Below, in pieces: positions 53,137-64,000 of a DNA stretch of 64,000 bases; the stretch's first letter is position 1; each line of letters begins with the position of its first letter. The position numbers were made by a program, and so were the translations under genes. Location of the stretch: NCBI GenBank assembly GCA_019722365.1, contig JADFUC010002380.1, positions 124,001 through 188,000 of the forward strand, given 5' to 3'. The DNA is from Lithospermum erythrorhizon. Its lineage: Eukaryota; Streptophyta; Magnoliopsida; Boraginales; Boraginaceae. The notes beneath the pieces were generated by a model that worked only from the letters and a program-made list of their open reading frames with translations, did not search any database and was not told the DNA's origin.

Positions 53137-54941
53137 ATTAGTTAGTGTTAGAATGGAATACTAGATAGTCAAATAAAGTAAAAGAAAAAGCAAAAACAAT
53201 TTACCTTTTGTTTGTCGCTCGCGTCACATATTTGCTCTTCCCGTTTCAAAATTGAGAGATCCTCTCCAAAGAGCTTGTATAAAATAACCAGGCTTCTTTG
53301 TTTTTTCAGCCTATTAACAAATTGGCCATCCATTATTTGGATCAAGGACCATACTCTCAATATTTATTTGTTTATGGATCACTTTTAGTGTAGCATCCAT
53401 GTGAGTCAATAAGTTTTACGCATCCAACTTCAAACTCCTCAACTTGATGGCCTCAGGCATGCATACTCTTGAAAGACCAAGATTAGGATCTTCTGGTATA
53501 TCTTCATACTCTGCCAAATCTGATTGATCCAGGATGACGTTTCTTCAACTCCTCAATATATATTAGCTTATCTTTGCTCAGTGTGATCACCACTTTATAT
53601 TCAAAAGCTTTCTCTGGATTCTCACGACTTGGTTGTACATGTCATTATACCAAATTTCTTGTCAGCTGCAATTTTCAAGACACCAATTGAAATATCGATT
53701 AGTAACTTTGAACGGGTCTTGTAAAACTTTGTGCTAGATACTCTTCCTTAATCTCCTTGACTTTGAAGAATCTGATTCTTATGTTTTCTTGATACAGGTT
53801 TTGATCGCAAGTTTGTGTCATTCCAGTTTCTTGTCTTTTGTGACCACACACTCCATCCACAAGGGTATCGCACTTAGCCCCAAGCATGTGCTTCTACGTT
53901 ACAAATGAACCATACATCCTTCCTTGTAGTTGTATCATACCATGTCATAAGCACCTTAAATTGAGAAGAACTTAAGCTTCTTAACCACAGGAATAATTTA
54001 GGATTTTGTATGTCCTTCTAATTGAAATGGACAATCCTCCTCTTCTTTCATATTCGGTCATCCTTAGAACATTAATCCATCCTTTGTCAAGGTTGAGTTA
54101 CCGTATCAAAGTCTGAATAATATGTTGTCTCACAATACACCCCGTGAGACTCTTGGTGCTACCTGGCCAACCCTCTCCATACTCTCTTTCATGACACTCG
54201 TATCCTAGCATGAACAATACTTTGTACCTCCTTTTACGCCCTTGTGTTCGGGTTCAACATCGCATCAATGTCTTCTCCTGAGCCTTGTTTAAAGCAATTT
54301 GTTTCTTTCTCTTTTACACATCACTGCCAGCTTTCATATTCGACCGTGATGTCATCCTCGTGATTATCTCACATGAGTGGGCGCTTGCGCCTCCTTCGCG
54401 TGTTACTCTAAGAATGAAAGTGACAACATAGGTTGCGCTAGGTCTCAAATCGTGAGCATCGTGATCACGTCCATATAGGGCATCATCAATATACATCCTC
54501 GGATGAGTGCATCTTGGAAGCGAGTCATCCTCGGATGACTCATTATACTAATCCTCGTCTAAAATAGCTCCTACGTTTTCTACCCGTCTTGACCCAATGA
54601 TATCGTTTGCGGCACAAATCCTTGTGCCGCTGATAACCTCATCTGCAACACCACGGTTGTCATCGTCCAAATGGAACTCAATAGCACTCAACAGTAGCCC
54701 TCGTAATACCGAGGCCTTAAGCACTCTCAGCGATTTCCGCGCTAATCCTCCAGAATTTCCATTCTTGTTCTCGAAATTAAATCTAAACCATTGGTGTACA
54801 TTACGAACAAAGTAGACATCCCCATAAACTGATTATTACTCATAGTAACAAACTACAAAACATTTTTTAGGTGACTTAAGAGTCTCAACCCATTGAACCT
54901 CATTGAAGATCTTGATAAACGCGCAAAGCAAAATCACCTTT

Positions 54942-55172
54942 TTAGAAGACACACTCTAAAGGCCCGAAGACTTTACTAACCACAATTAGCTGTCTCCAGC
55001 ATCCTAATAATAAAAAAATTAATGTTACCCCTTTATACGACATATTAGGGTTACCCACAAATCGACCATTATAATGTAACCTAACACTGAACATATTAGG
55101 AGAGTCACTATAGGCAACATTAAAAGCTTCATCATTATGGTTTGGGTGATTTTCGCGAACCTGACCTGCCAT
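54942..55172 (-). pseudogene. MuDR N-terminal domain fragment
   Basis: An ATG at 55172 opens MAGQVRENHPNHNDEAFN, then RLHYNGRFVGNPNMSYKG, the LHYGG...Y.GG type start of plant MuDR transposases. The frame then drifts and stops. It marks the 5' end of the decayed transposase gene. Confidence 0.65.
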
Positions 55173-55896
55173 CAAATTAGGGTTTTCATCAATCAATTTG
55201 GGAATTATTTAGGGGTTTAATATTAGGGTATAGAAAATCGATTTCGGTATTATATGTTTGAGAGTTTAGGATTAGGGTTTCGAAATTCGATTGATTTGGG
55301 GTGAATTGAGTGAAATCTGAAGGCTGGTTTAGGGTGAATTGAGTGAAATCGATTTGGGTGAAATTAGTGAATGACCAAATGAATTACCAAATGATGGTTA
55401 GGATGATTTAGAATGTTATTAATTTGTTGAAAATGGCTTATAGAATAACTTATTATACTATTAACCCCTTTACACAAATTTTACTTTGGTTAAGATGCTT
55501 AATTAAAGTCTTATACCGAAATGACCCCTTTTAAATTGATTTCACAGTCAAACTAACGGAATGACTATTATGACATGCTTTTGAATGTTTAATGGATATT
55601 GGAAAAAGCGTTATAGTGGAGTGTAGTAATGCTTGAACCCATTACACGATGGCGCTAATACATTTTGTCCTAAATATTTCTAGCTCATGCCTATCATTCA
55701 ACCAACCATGCAAGAATAAGCATGTGTCTACATTAATTGGTGATTGTTTGAAGGAAAAATAACAACTTGTTTTGCATGTAAGGGTGATACTATCACAATA
55801 AATAGATCCTACATAAATCATTACCATCTAGAGCAGTACATTTTACTATGATTTTCTTCCAGGACTTTTGCAAATTGCCCAAAAAAGTTGTTAAAA

Positions 55897-58800
55897 CTAG
55901 ATCCCAGAAGATGTTTTTGCTTGTTGAAGCATGCAAGAACTATCCTTACAATCATCTCCTGCATGATAGGTATCATATTGTGGATTAACAAAAGACTCAT
56001 TTGACACTGTAATTTCATTTGATTGACAATTCAGTTCTGTCATGAAATTTCCGTTCGCCGGGGAGATTTCTGTTGTTACTACAAGAGATGTTTCCCTTGT
56101 TTCTGCGGCAGAGAAGTTGACATTTTCTGTCTCATCTACCATAGAGTCCAACGATGTCGTGGATATTGAGGTTGGCATATTGGAATACGGGATATCCCCT
56201 CGTTTGGTTTTGACTTTATTTCGCCATCCATGGAGTGATTTTCTTACATTCTCAGACATGATGGATTTCTTGAACTTTGATCCCATCTATAGCAAAATAT
56301 TACTCCATATTACAGTGTGAGCAACACGAGCGAGTAGGTAGGTCTGGTAGGATCAAGTAGGAGTATTGATATGTATTACGACTATTACCTGAGTAACAAT
56401 AACATAGAGGGGAAATGTGATGAAGCTACACCAGAACTGAGACACTACCCTGAAAAAACATACTACTCAGTGAATATAGAATGGTATCTGCAGTATTCAG
56501 AAAGTGCTTAGGAGATGAAGACATAGGTAATAGTTTACCCAAATGTCAAGCGGATCACTATGAGGAGATGGTTTTGAGTTAGGCACATTGTTTTCTTGTT
56601 TTCCCACTGCAAATCAATGGACAAAAAAAAAAGTGAACTGCAAGATGTAGCATACAATCTTATAGTAATCCAAAGTGAAGTTGCTAAAAACAATCTTAGA
56701 ATCCATTAGAGGATATATTACCTGCAACCATAGGTATGTTGCCATCTCAAATGCATTCTGCAAAATGAGCAGAACTGCTTATAAAGTAAGCAATGATAAA
56801 AGGTATGATGGTGAGAACTAGATTGCGATAGCTTTTTCTACAGAACGAAGGTATATGAACCAATGTATTTAAATCACCTGAAAAGATATAAATTGAATTA
56901 TAAGCAGAAGAAGTCTTGGCTTCCCAAACCAGAAAAGCTCATCTCTCAGATTAAACCGACTAAACCCTGTTTGCAAATTGGCCTCCATGACTTCGACTGC
57001 CAGTTTCACCACTATGCGATGAAGTTTTGTGCCAATTACGAGGTTAAGCTATGCAATAAGTGAGAACAAAATATTCAGGTCATAGCATCACTGCAAAATG
57101 AGGAAGGCAGAATCTTAAACTAAATACTTACAATTGCTGGAACGAAGGATATCCAAAAGTATATATTTGTTCCTGAAAATGGTAAAAGAAAACTTGCTAA
57201 ATTTGAGCTATGGCACAAGACAGAAGTAGAATAAGTTCAGTAACAAAAAATCCAAGATGAGTTTGATGATTTTGAGCTTTGAATTTTCAAGCTCCTAAGT
57301 CCTAACAGCTCGTTATTTGGAGCCAAGTTAACAAATTAGACGTAAGAGTGTTTGATTTCGAACTGACAGTTTCACAAGAAACTTACCAATGAAGTGTGAT
57401 AAAATAAGTGGAAATTACCGTGATAATTAAGAAGTATGCATAATATGCCAAAAATCCAGAGAGGAATGCTGCAAAAGGCAAGTAATAGCTATCGTGAGAC
57501 AAAAGACAAAAACAGAAAAGGCCGTTTAACCTTCAAATTGGACAAGGGGGGAACACATCAGTGGCAAGGCTGCTGCATAGTTTTGTTCCATTTAACAATT
57601 TCAGATACAATAACGGGGGTTGTACATGTAGAGATGAATTACAGCTGGTGATGATTGATGCACGACAATGTACTCCCACTTAAACTAATCAGTGGTACCT
57701 GATTCCAACAATGTCACGAAATTCTTCCTCCATGCTACGGAGCATATACTTGTGAAAATCGTATGTTAGAGGAAGTTCATGAGTCTGCAAAATTAATGTG
57801 AAGAAAATAAAAAAGGGAGTATACGAGTCTTAAGATAATTAAGTATAGATAGTTCTTGCTGAGTCTGCTATAGACCAATTGAAGGACACTGAAAAACATT
57901 ACAAGTTCTACCAACAACTCCTAAAACTTGTATATGTATTTTAAGTATGGAGGCTGTAGCATTTTCACCTTAATCTTTGTTATGTGTCCACTACATTCAG
58001 AAACTATTTCTATTGTCTTTCCTCCATCAACTATCCCAGCACAAAAAGTAAAAGTAGCTTCAAACTAATTATCTTGGAAGGACATATACTCTTTGATTAT
58101 TTGTTTTATCCTGAATGCAAACGGTAGCTTCAGAACATTTTTGTTAAGGACAGAGAGCACTTACTGATATGAACCCCAATCGTAAAGCATTGTAGTCCGC
58201 TTGGTTTATAGAACTCCAGAACTGGCGGCTGAAACAAAGCTGTGAACAAAAGGATGTTTTAGTTATGAGTTCTTGTAACTTCCTAGAGCATGAGACTAAG
58301 AATATGTGAAGCTGAAGACCAACATAAAAGTGATCTTCTGGAGAAAATACAGTGCATCTGATTGCCAGTACATGTCGGGGAGCAATATTGAACTGATCTT
58401 TGAAGCTTACATGATCCAATTTACATTATTTTGATTCAATGCTTGGCCATTGATGGAACTAGTGAGGTTCCACGACTCCAGGCGTCAGTTATTCGTATAT
58501 TTCAGTTTTGAAAGATTATTAATGCTGTCAAGTTGAGAACATTAAGGTAACTACAGATAAGAAGTTATTACTCGAATACCTTTCAACTACAGACTTTAAA
58601 AGGAAAACTTTTATGAGTGCTGTGAAAAACCTACCATTGCAATCAGAGAACTGAAATAGCAGTCACGAAAAACAGCATTTACATTACTAGGATTACCAGC
58701 CAAACTAGAACTCTATGTTGGCTCCATGGATGGGAGGTGCGATGGGAAATAAAAGTAGACAAGCGCCTCAATTTTGCAATGCTCGTAGGAAGTTCATCCA

Positions 58801-60230
58801 ATCCTATATAGAGAAAGCAAGGTAGAAGGAAGTAAAATTACTATGAAACATAAGCCATAGACAAAAAAACTAAATATACCTTGTTGAAGAACAACAGACT
58901 TGGCTTGGTCTTCCCATGCTCTCCAACTGTAGATCTGAAAAAAAGTAAGTTTTTGTAGGATGATTTAATATTTAATGCATGAACAAAAGTAGCTAAGAAA
59001 GTAAAATCGCAACCTTTATCATGGCCAGGACAATGGCAACGAAGCTATAGAATACATGGGTGACACCAAGAACAAACAGAAAACGGTGAAGTTGGTGAAG
59101 ACTTTCATAAGATGCAAATGGTTCATGTCCCTGCACAAGGTAACCCAAAGATGTACTTGTCAAAAGCAATCAAGAAACGACTGTCATGTACCAAGTTCCA
59201 GAACACCAGTTACAGAATGTGAGACTGAGCAGAAAAGGTAACAAAATGGATTTTGGGATCTAAAAGTATTATTTAAATTCTCGATTCAAACATCAATGTT
59301 GTTATTCAAAGTAGATGCAAAGTTAAATCCATCCATATAGGTCTATAGACTATTGACTATTCTACGCTCTTATGTTATAACTTCCATATAACAAGGAACA
59401 TAATGACAGTTTAATTAAGAACGTGAAATATTTAACTATATTAATTCACTATATGCTCAAGTGAGAAACATGTACAGATATACTAATCAGTAATCAGTAA
59501 TTGAATATATTGATGGTGGATTGCAACCTACCTCAGGACAAAAATTCATTTGTCCATTGTTTATCAGTTTCCCGGAAATTGAAGAATTTGAGTGAGTAAC
59601 GAAGTTTTGTAATGGTTGCCCTTTCAAATAACTATCAGCAGAGCATGGATAAAAGCGACTGCTAAAAACAGATGATTTCACACATATCTTAGCAAAGAAA
59701 ATAATCCCATGTCCCATCAACAATGACAGAACTCCAAACAGCATAAGCTCTGCATTTGTCCATATATATGATCTTAGACTTCCATAAATACTATCAAGAC
59801 TTCAAAATGTAGGAAATTATTTTCACATTCGAAGTGTTTTTTCTCCATACCTTCTTTGATCTTCTCCAATGCAGCAAGAAGGGCTTTCCTCTTTGTCTTG
59901 TCCAGCCACTAAAACCAACTCCAACAAAAGAAAAAATTAAAACAGTGAGTACCCTGAAGTCTGAATATTCAGCAGAAAGGTGAAAAGCTGAATGGGGATA
60001 TCCCAAAAATTAGGAAGTGAAAAAAGACATTCAAGAATGCAAATATTTAGAAGAAAAAGGAAAAGCTCAATGGAGCCAACTCAACAAAGAAATCCATTGA
60101 GCTTGTTCACCTTTACAAGCTTGTTTAAACAACCATGAAGGATAAATCCAACAGAAAGCAGAACACTAACGACTGTTGCAACAGCCCACGTTGGAGTCTC
60201 TGACAACGATTTCCCTTCGCTGCCCTCCAT
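55897..60230 (-). CDS. MLO-family seven-transmembrane protein (MLO4/MLO11-like), 15 exons, about 550 aa
   Basis: Exons: 60111-60230, 59851-59908, 59532-59749, 59014-59130, 58880-58934, 58697-58803, 58165-58239, 57699-57784, 57419-57468, 57132-57172, 56878-57048, 56722-56757, 56539-56606, 56389-56449, 55897-56286. The start is [20 protein letters not shown], an outside N-terminus and first helix. Family landmarks follow: [95 protein letters not shown]. After the last helix comes a calmodulin-binding-type stretch ([20 protein letters not shown]) and a Ser-rich tail. MLOs are calmodulin-regulated membrane proteins, now linked to calcium entry. Segments such as [11 protein letters not shown] and VSQFWCSF point to the root-tropism clade (MLO4/11), not the powdery-mildew clade, but that placement is from memory. 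Confidence 0.93.
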
Positions 60231-60364
60231 CTCAATTAAAAATCTGAGTTAAAAGGATTTTTATACTTCTCTTGATTCTTCAAGTTCTAATGACAATGAA
60301 GTGTAGCCAAGTGCAAATACAGTTTCCCTGTTAAAGGTTCACGATTCAAATCTAAATGGAAGCC

Positions 60365-60480
60365 ATTATTGATCATCTTTAAGAAAAACTTATTCACGGC
60401 TGGAAACCGTTATTGATCATCTTTAAGAAAACGTATTCGCGGCTGGAAACCGTTATTGATCATCTTTAAGAAAAAGTTCT
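60365..60480. repeat. Short tandem array, unit about 50 bp, 2.5 copies
   Basis: The unit contains CGGCTGGAAACCGTTATTGA then TCATCTTTAAGAAAA. GGAAACCGTTATTGATCATC occurs at two adjacent sites, with a diverged third copy at the left. Confidence 0.85.
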
Positions 60481-60956
60481 AATGTTTTTTTGTATAAATT
60501 GATTCTTTAATGGATGTAGGAGTGAGTACTTTAAAGCTTTCAACTAAGGAAGACATTAATGGCATTGAATCCCTGAAATGGTTTTGGTTGTATTGTTAAT
60601 GAATACTTCTATGGTATTATGTACGAGACATTAAAGAAGGCGTGCATGGGTTGTCACATTATAGGTTAGCATAATTGTCCAATTTGGACAAAGTTTGTCA
60701 TCATTCTTCCAATACAGAAACATTATTTGAAAGCCAAATGTGACTTGTCTGTTTTCGGACATAGGTCATGTTTTCATGAATCTACCTCTGTAAATAAAGT
60801 CGGAGTTATATTGCTAAAATAAGGTTTGCTAAGAGTTCTTGAGAATTAAGGGTATTATTCTAAAGTTGAATCTGTCAGATTACCTTATTGTTCAGTTGAA
60901 TTTCATTGAAACAATTGAAGCTAATCAACTATAGTAAGCTAATCAACTTATGCTCT

Positions 60957-61230
60957 TAAAGACTCGATCACACGTCTCAACAAGTTCAAGCCCGAGCTAG
61001 GCTCAGGACAAATGACCCCACGATCACACAAGTGTCGGCAAGTTTAAGCCCGAGATAGGACAAGACATAGTAGTTAGTACCCCGCAATCACACAAGCCTC
61101 GACAAGTTCAAGCCAAGCTAGGCTCAAGACCGATTGCAACAGCTCGTAGAAGCTCTACCAATTTTGGGCCAATGGATCTCAGAAGACCTATTGAGTTCAA
61201 GCCAAGCTAGGCTCAACAGACCGATTGCAT
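60957..61230. repeat. Degenerate tandem array, unit about 70 bp, 3-4 copies
   Basis: Repeated blocks are CGATCACACAAG or CGATCACACGTC, CAACAAGTTCAAGCC, GAGCTAGGCTCA and AGACCGATTGCA. It is less AT-rich than the surroundings. Confidence 0.8.
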
Positions 61231-61659
61231 GCTCCATAATGTTCGACTATAAGACTTCTTCTACGCAAATTATAATAATCATGGCTGTCAAATTCCAGTA
61301 GGAGATCATATACAAGTTAGTTTTATCACCAGAAAAGTAAGCTAAACCCCCCTTAAAATTTAACAGAGACTGCATGATCAAGCAAGTCAATGAATTAAAC
61401 CAGCATTGCACTGAACATGAAACACCATCCAATAACAATCAAGCACTTCAAATCAGTATTTCCACACTCTTAACTATATTTCAAATGAACCAGTAGAGAC
61501 AAGGAGCATTGCTAAATTGCACGGTTAATATAGAAACATGTAGCATATAATTCTTCAAGATCCTTCCACTGTAAGTAGACAGCATATTCTAAACTACTTC
61601 AAATACTATATTAACGGGAAATAGAAGGATTTACGAATGAGTTGGGTGTTGGGACACGA

Positions 61660-62478
61660 TCATTTCACTGATAGACATTCCCGGGCAAAGTGGCCTGGCT
61701 CTCCACACTTAAAGCAGTTTCTCTGGCTAAAACCACCGGCATTAGCATTTCCACCACGGCTGCCACCTCCCATACTAACCTCTTGACAGTCTTTAGCCAT
61801 ATGCCCTTGTTCCCCACAATTGAAACAAGATTTAACATTGCCACCAAATCTGCTGAAACCAAGTCCACCTGCATTGCCACCATAACTGCTGAAACCAAGG
61901 CCGCCCGCATTGCCACCGCCTCCACTCTGGTAGCTTCCATTAATGATCTCCCGACAGTCTGCAGCCATGTGTCCCGGGTTCCCACAGTTGAAACAACCAC
62001 GTTTCCGCCCTGTTGGACACTCCCTCGCCAAATGCCCAATTCCACCACAAGTGTAACACACACCACTACCACCGCCGCCAACACCACCATTTCCGCCACT
62101 AGTCTCATAACAATCCCTAGAGAAATGTCCAGGCTTCCCACAAGTATAACATTCCCCCCCTCCACCACCACCACCGACATTTCCACCACGGTAACCATTA
62201 CCAATCCTCCTATTAAACCCATCACCCCCACGTCCTCCACTACCCTGACCTCCTACGACAACAACATCCACAGCCTTGAACTTATCCCCATCTTGATACA
62301 TCAGAAATTCAACTTCTTGTCCAGAGCGGAGGGTACGATGGCCTTCAGTTTTGACTTCAGAATGATGGACGAAAACGTCTGGCTCTTCTTCTCCGGCACC
62401 ATCGGGCTTAATGAAGCCATACCCTTTTGCATCGCGGAAGTTCAAAACAACACCTCTCGATTTCCTCTTCTCCGCCAT
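61660..62478 (-). CDS. Cold-shock-domain protein with five CCHC zinc knuckles, 272 aa, no introns
   Basis: A single exon begins MAEKRKSRGVVLNFRDAKGY. The cold-shock domain spans residues 7-72 with both nucleic-acid-binding motifs (KGYGFI and DVFVHHS). A Gly-rich region follows with five CxxCxxxGHxxxxC knuckles: CYTCGKPGHFSRDC, CYTCGGIGHLAREC, CFNCGNPGHMAADC, CFNCGEQGHMAKDC, CFKCGEPGHFAREC. This is the plant CSP1/CSP3-type layout. These proteins are RNA chaperones that melt RNA structure and support growth and cold tolerance. The second overlapping minus-strand frame (61665-62240) and the plus-strand frame are shadows of this Gly-rich gene. Upstream lies a long repeat array in the probable leader. 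Confidence 0.96.
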   Translation of the reverse strand: MAEKRKSRGVVLNFRDAKGYGFIKPDGAGEEEPDVFVHHSEVKTEGHRTLRSGQEVEFLMYQDGDKFKAVDVVVVGGQGSGGRGGDGFNRRIGNGYRGGNVGGGGGGGECYTCGKPGHFSRDCYETSGGNGGVGGGGSGVCYTCGGIGHLARECPTGRKRGCFNCGNPGHMAADCREIINGSYQSGGGGNAGGLGFSSYGGNAGGLGFSRFGGNVKSCFNCGEQGHMAKDCQEVSMGGGSRGGNANAGGFSQRNCFKCGEPGHFARECLSVK

Positions 62479-62479
62479 T

Positions 62480-63165
62480 GATCAAGAAAATTCACCTTAA
62501 AATCAACAACAAACTTCACCTAAATTTGAGAGATCCCTGAAAAATCGACAAACTTCACCTTAATGTAATAAAAAAAAACTTCACTTTAAAAAGCAACAAA
62601 CTTCACCTAAAGTGATAGATCACCAAAATTCAACAAACTTCACCAAAAAAAAAAAAAAGTCCTAAAAATTCAAGAAATTCAACTAAAATTGCAAAAGCCC
62701 TGAAAAAAATCAAGAAACTTCACCAAAACTTGAGAAATCCCTGAAAATCTGAAATTGATAAAACCCTGAATAATCAACAAACTTCACATTAAAATTCAAG
62801 AAACTACACCTTAAAAATAAAAATAAATAAAACTTCACCATAAACATCAACTCAAATTGAGAAAGCCCTGAAAAAAATACCAAACTTCACCTTAAATCAA
62901 TAAACTTCACCTAAAATTGAGAAAGCCCTGAAAAATCTGAAATTGAGAAAGCCCTGAAAAATCAACAAATTTCTTATTAAAATCAAGAAACTTCACCTTA
63001 AAATAAAAATAAATAAAACTTCACCTTAAAAAACTTCCACTAAAATTGAGAAATCTCTCAAAGAATTCTTATTAAAATGAAGAAACTTGACCCTAGAAAT
63101 AAAAAAAATAAGACTTCACCTTAAAAAACTTGCCCTACAATTGAAAACTTAATAAATTTCACCAA
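62480..63165. repeat. Minisatellite-like array in the leader/promoter of the cold-shock gene
   Basis: Irregular units of about 40-60 bp are built from ATCAACAAACTTCACCTTAA, AAATTGAGAAAGCCCTGAAA and AATAAAAATAAATAAAACTT. On the minus strand each unit gives CAG|GGCTTTCTCAATTTT-AG|GTGAAG, which looks like repeated splice sites. Confidence 0.85.
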
Positions 63166-64000
63166 AAATAAGCCCTAGAACCCTAATTTGTAAAATAGTA
63201 GTATTGATTGCAAGAGTAGATAAACTATAAAGTCCAGTGACACGCCATATTTTTTGAGGTTTCGGGATCGAGTTATTGTAGTATTTTTTTTTCTTATAGA
63301 TACGAATATGAACTGAAATGCCGATTTTTATGCTCAACTTTGTTCATTTCTCACCAGAATTAAGGAAGAGAAGTTAGTTTAATTAAAAAATTAAATTTCT
63401 TCCGTTTTTATATTTATTTTACTGGAATGGTTCGAAACTTTCAACTAAAATCTTAAATCAAATGAAATTTAATTTAAAAAAATATTGAGCATTCGCTAAT
63501 AGAATATTACAAAAGTATTTTTCAATAAATCATATATTGAAATTTCACTAAAATAATGATATGCGTTATTCAATTGCTAAAATATCAAAATTGACACTGC
63601 AAACTTGAATAAAGAACATTTTTGATTAATTTAATTGTCTCTATTATATATCAATTGTATTTGATTTCATCATAGTCTGAGACAAACAAAACCGTTCGAC
63701 CGATGCAATAGGCATTGAGGAGTAATTTTGGGATAAATTTATAATTTTAATACTCCATCCGTTTCAAAATAGATTATTGTTTAGATGGAAATTGATTTAT
63801 TAAGGGGAAATGAAAAGCTACATTGAGATTGTAAAAAGTTACATTGAAAATATAAAAATCTATATTGAGATTATAAAAAGGTATATTAGAAATGCAAACA
63901 ATCATTGTGTGAAAAGGTAATTTAATAACCATGGTGCTTATATTATCATTACTCGTTCTAACATTATCCAATATTAATGATAATGTTATTAATAAAAAAT
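63166..64000. other. AT-rich spacer at window end
   Basis: No gene is seen. A MITE-like end TACTCCATCCGTTTCAAAAT lies near 63752. Four short imperfect repeats (TACATTGAGATTGTAAAAAG type) lie at 63818-63890. Confidence 0.5.

Larger units (their letters stand above)
50449..55679 (-). mobile_element. Mutator-like element (50458-55670) with perfect 9-bp target duplication
   Basis: TAAATATTT lies at 50449-50457 and again at 55671-55679. Just inside, the two ends are inverted copies: left GGGCAAACGACATTAGCGTC, right (reversed) GGACAAAATGTATTAGCGCC. A 9-bp duplication is the hallmark of Mutator insertions. On the minus strand the interior has MuDR-like pieces in order: an N-terminal domain near 54942-55196 (FSVRLHYNGRFVGNPNMSYK), a transposase fragment near 52867-53136 (ELLPRIEHRNCVQHIYRNFK), a C-terminal domain near 52306-52557 (YSRKQL...AGRPKLSRKK) and a zinc knuckle CKYCGVQGHNVRTC near 52240-52290. 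Frameshifts and stops separate the pieces, so this copy cannot encode an intact enzyme. Confidence 0.9.
60231..61659. other. Spacer between MLO and the cold-shock gene, with two tandem arrays
   Basis: It holds the MLO promoter side and the cold-shock gene 3' UTR, plus the repeats at 60365-60480 and 60957-61230. Confidence 0.5.

Noticed and set aside
60957..61230. CRISPR-like array of about 70-bp units
   Set aside because: Units are degenerate, without constant spacer lengths or palindromic repeats, and this is a plant nuclear context. It is a tandem repeat.
61690..62481. Plus-strand open frame of 263 codons opposite the cold-shock gene
   Set aside because: It is antisense to a Gly/Cys-rich gene and gives a Thr/Ile-rich peptide with no known domain. 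The minus-strand product has intact domains.

Overview
The window is nuclear DNA of a flowering plant, most likely a eudicot. The genes are intron-rich, with GT-AG introns and AT-rich introns and spacers. The families are plant-specific (MLO, ROP GTPase, FREE1, AHK1, ERD7/senescence, DUF630-DUF632). Stowaway-like MITEs, a Mutator-like element and SINE-like insertions lie between the genes. I cannot name the species. The recurrent 9-mer TACTCCGTA/TACGGAGTA and the general look would fit Caryophyllales, but that is a weak inference.

Layout from left to right. 255-873 (+): last three exons of an FBS-type F-box gene. 1607-5513 (-): FREE1/FYVE1, an ESCRT component. 9105-10031 (-): a 148-residue ubiquitin-conjugating E2. 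11599-14329 (-): a type-I ROP/RAC small GTPase, with a triplicated non-coding leader upstream. 15.7-20.5 kb: gene-free, with a Stowaway MITE, a probable retroelement scrap and a hairpin-rich block. 20571-23653 (-): a DUF630-DUF632 protein with an apparent one-base frameshift. 26245-27991 (+): an ascorbate-peroxidase-family gene whose two signature haem-pocket tryptophans are both phenylalanine. 28307-28380 (+): tRNA-Ile(AAU). 28994-34717 (-): AHK1-type hybrid histidine kinase, complete in 13 exons. 40314-43419 (-): ERD7-like senescence/dehydration protein, with a second in-frame copy of its terminal exon at 39003-39120. 45985-49834 (-): proteasome subunit RPN10. 50458-55670: a complete but decayed Mutator-like transposon with a perfect 9-bp target duplication. 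55897-60230 (-): MLO-family membrane protein. 61660-62478 (-): intronless cold-shock-domain protein with five CCHC zinc knuckles.

The genes do not form a pathway or cluster. They are independent housekeeping and stress genes. Several touch membrane, stress and ubiquitin biology: E2, RPN10 and the F-box protein in ubiquitin turnover; FREE1 in endosomal sorting; AHK1, ERD7, the peroxidase and the cold-shock protein in stress responses; MLO and ROP at the plasma membrane.

The most distinctive pattern is how often short tandem duplications span splice junctions: FREE1 intron 1 acceptor, ROP leader donor, ERD7 exon-1 donor, ERD7 terminal exon, and possibly the cold-shock gene leader. Exon boundaries were assigned by eye from reading frame, splice dinucleotides and recalled family sequence, without transcripts.
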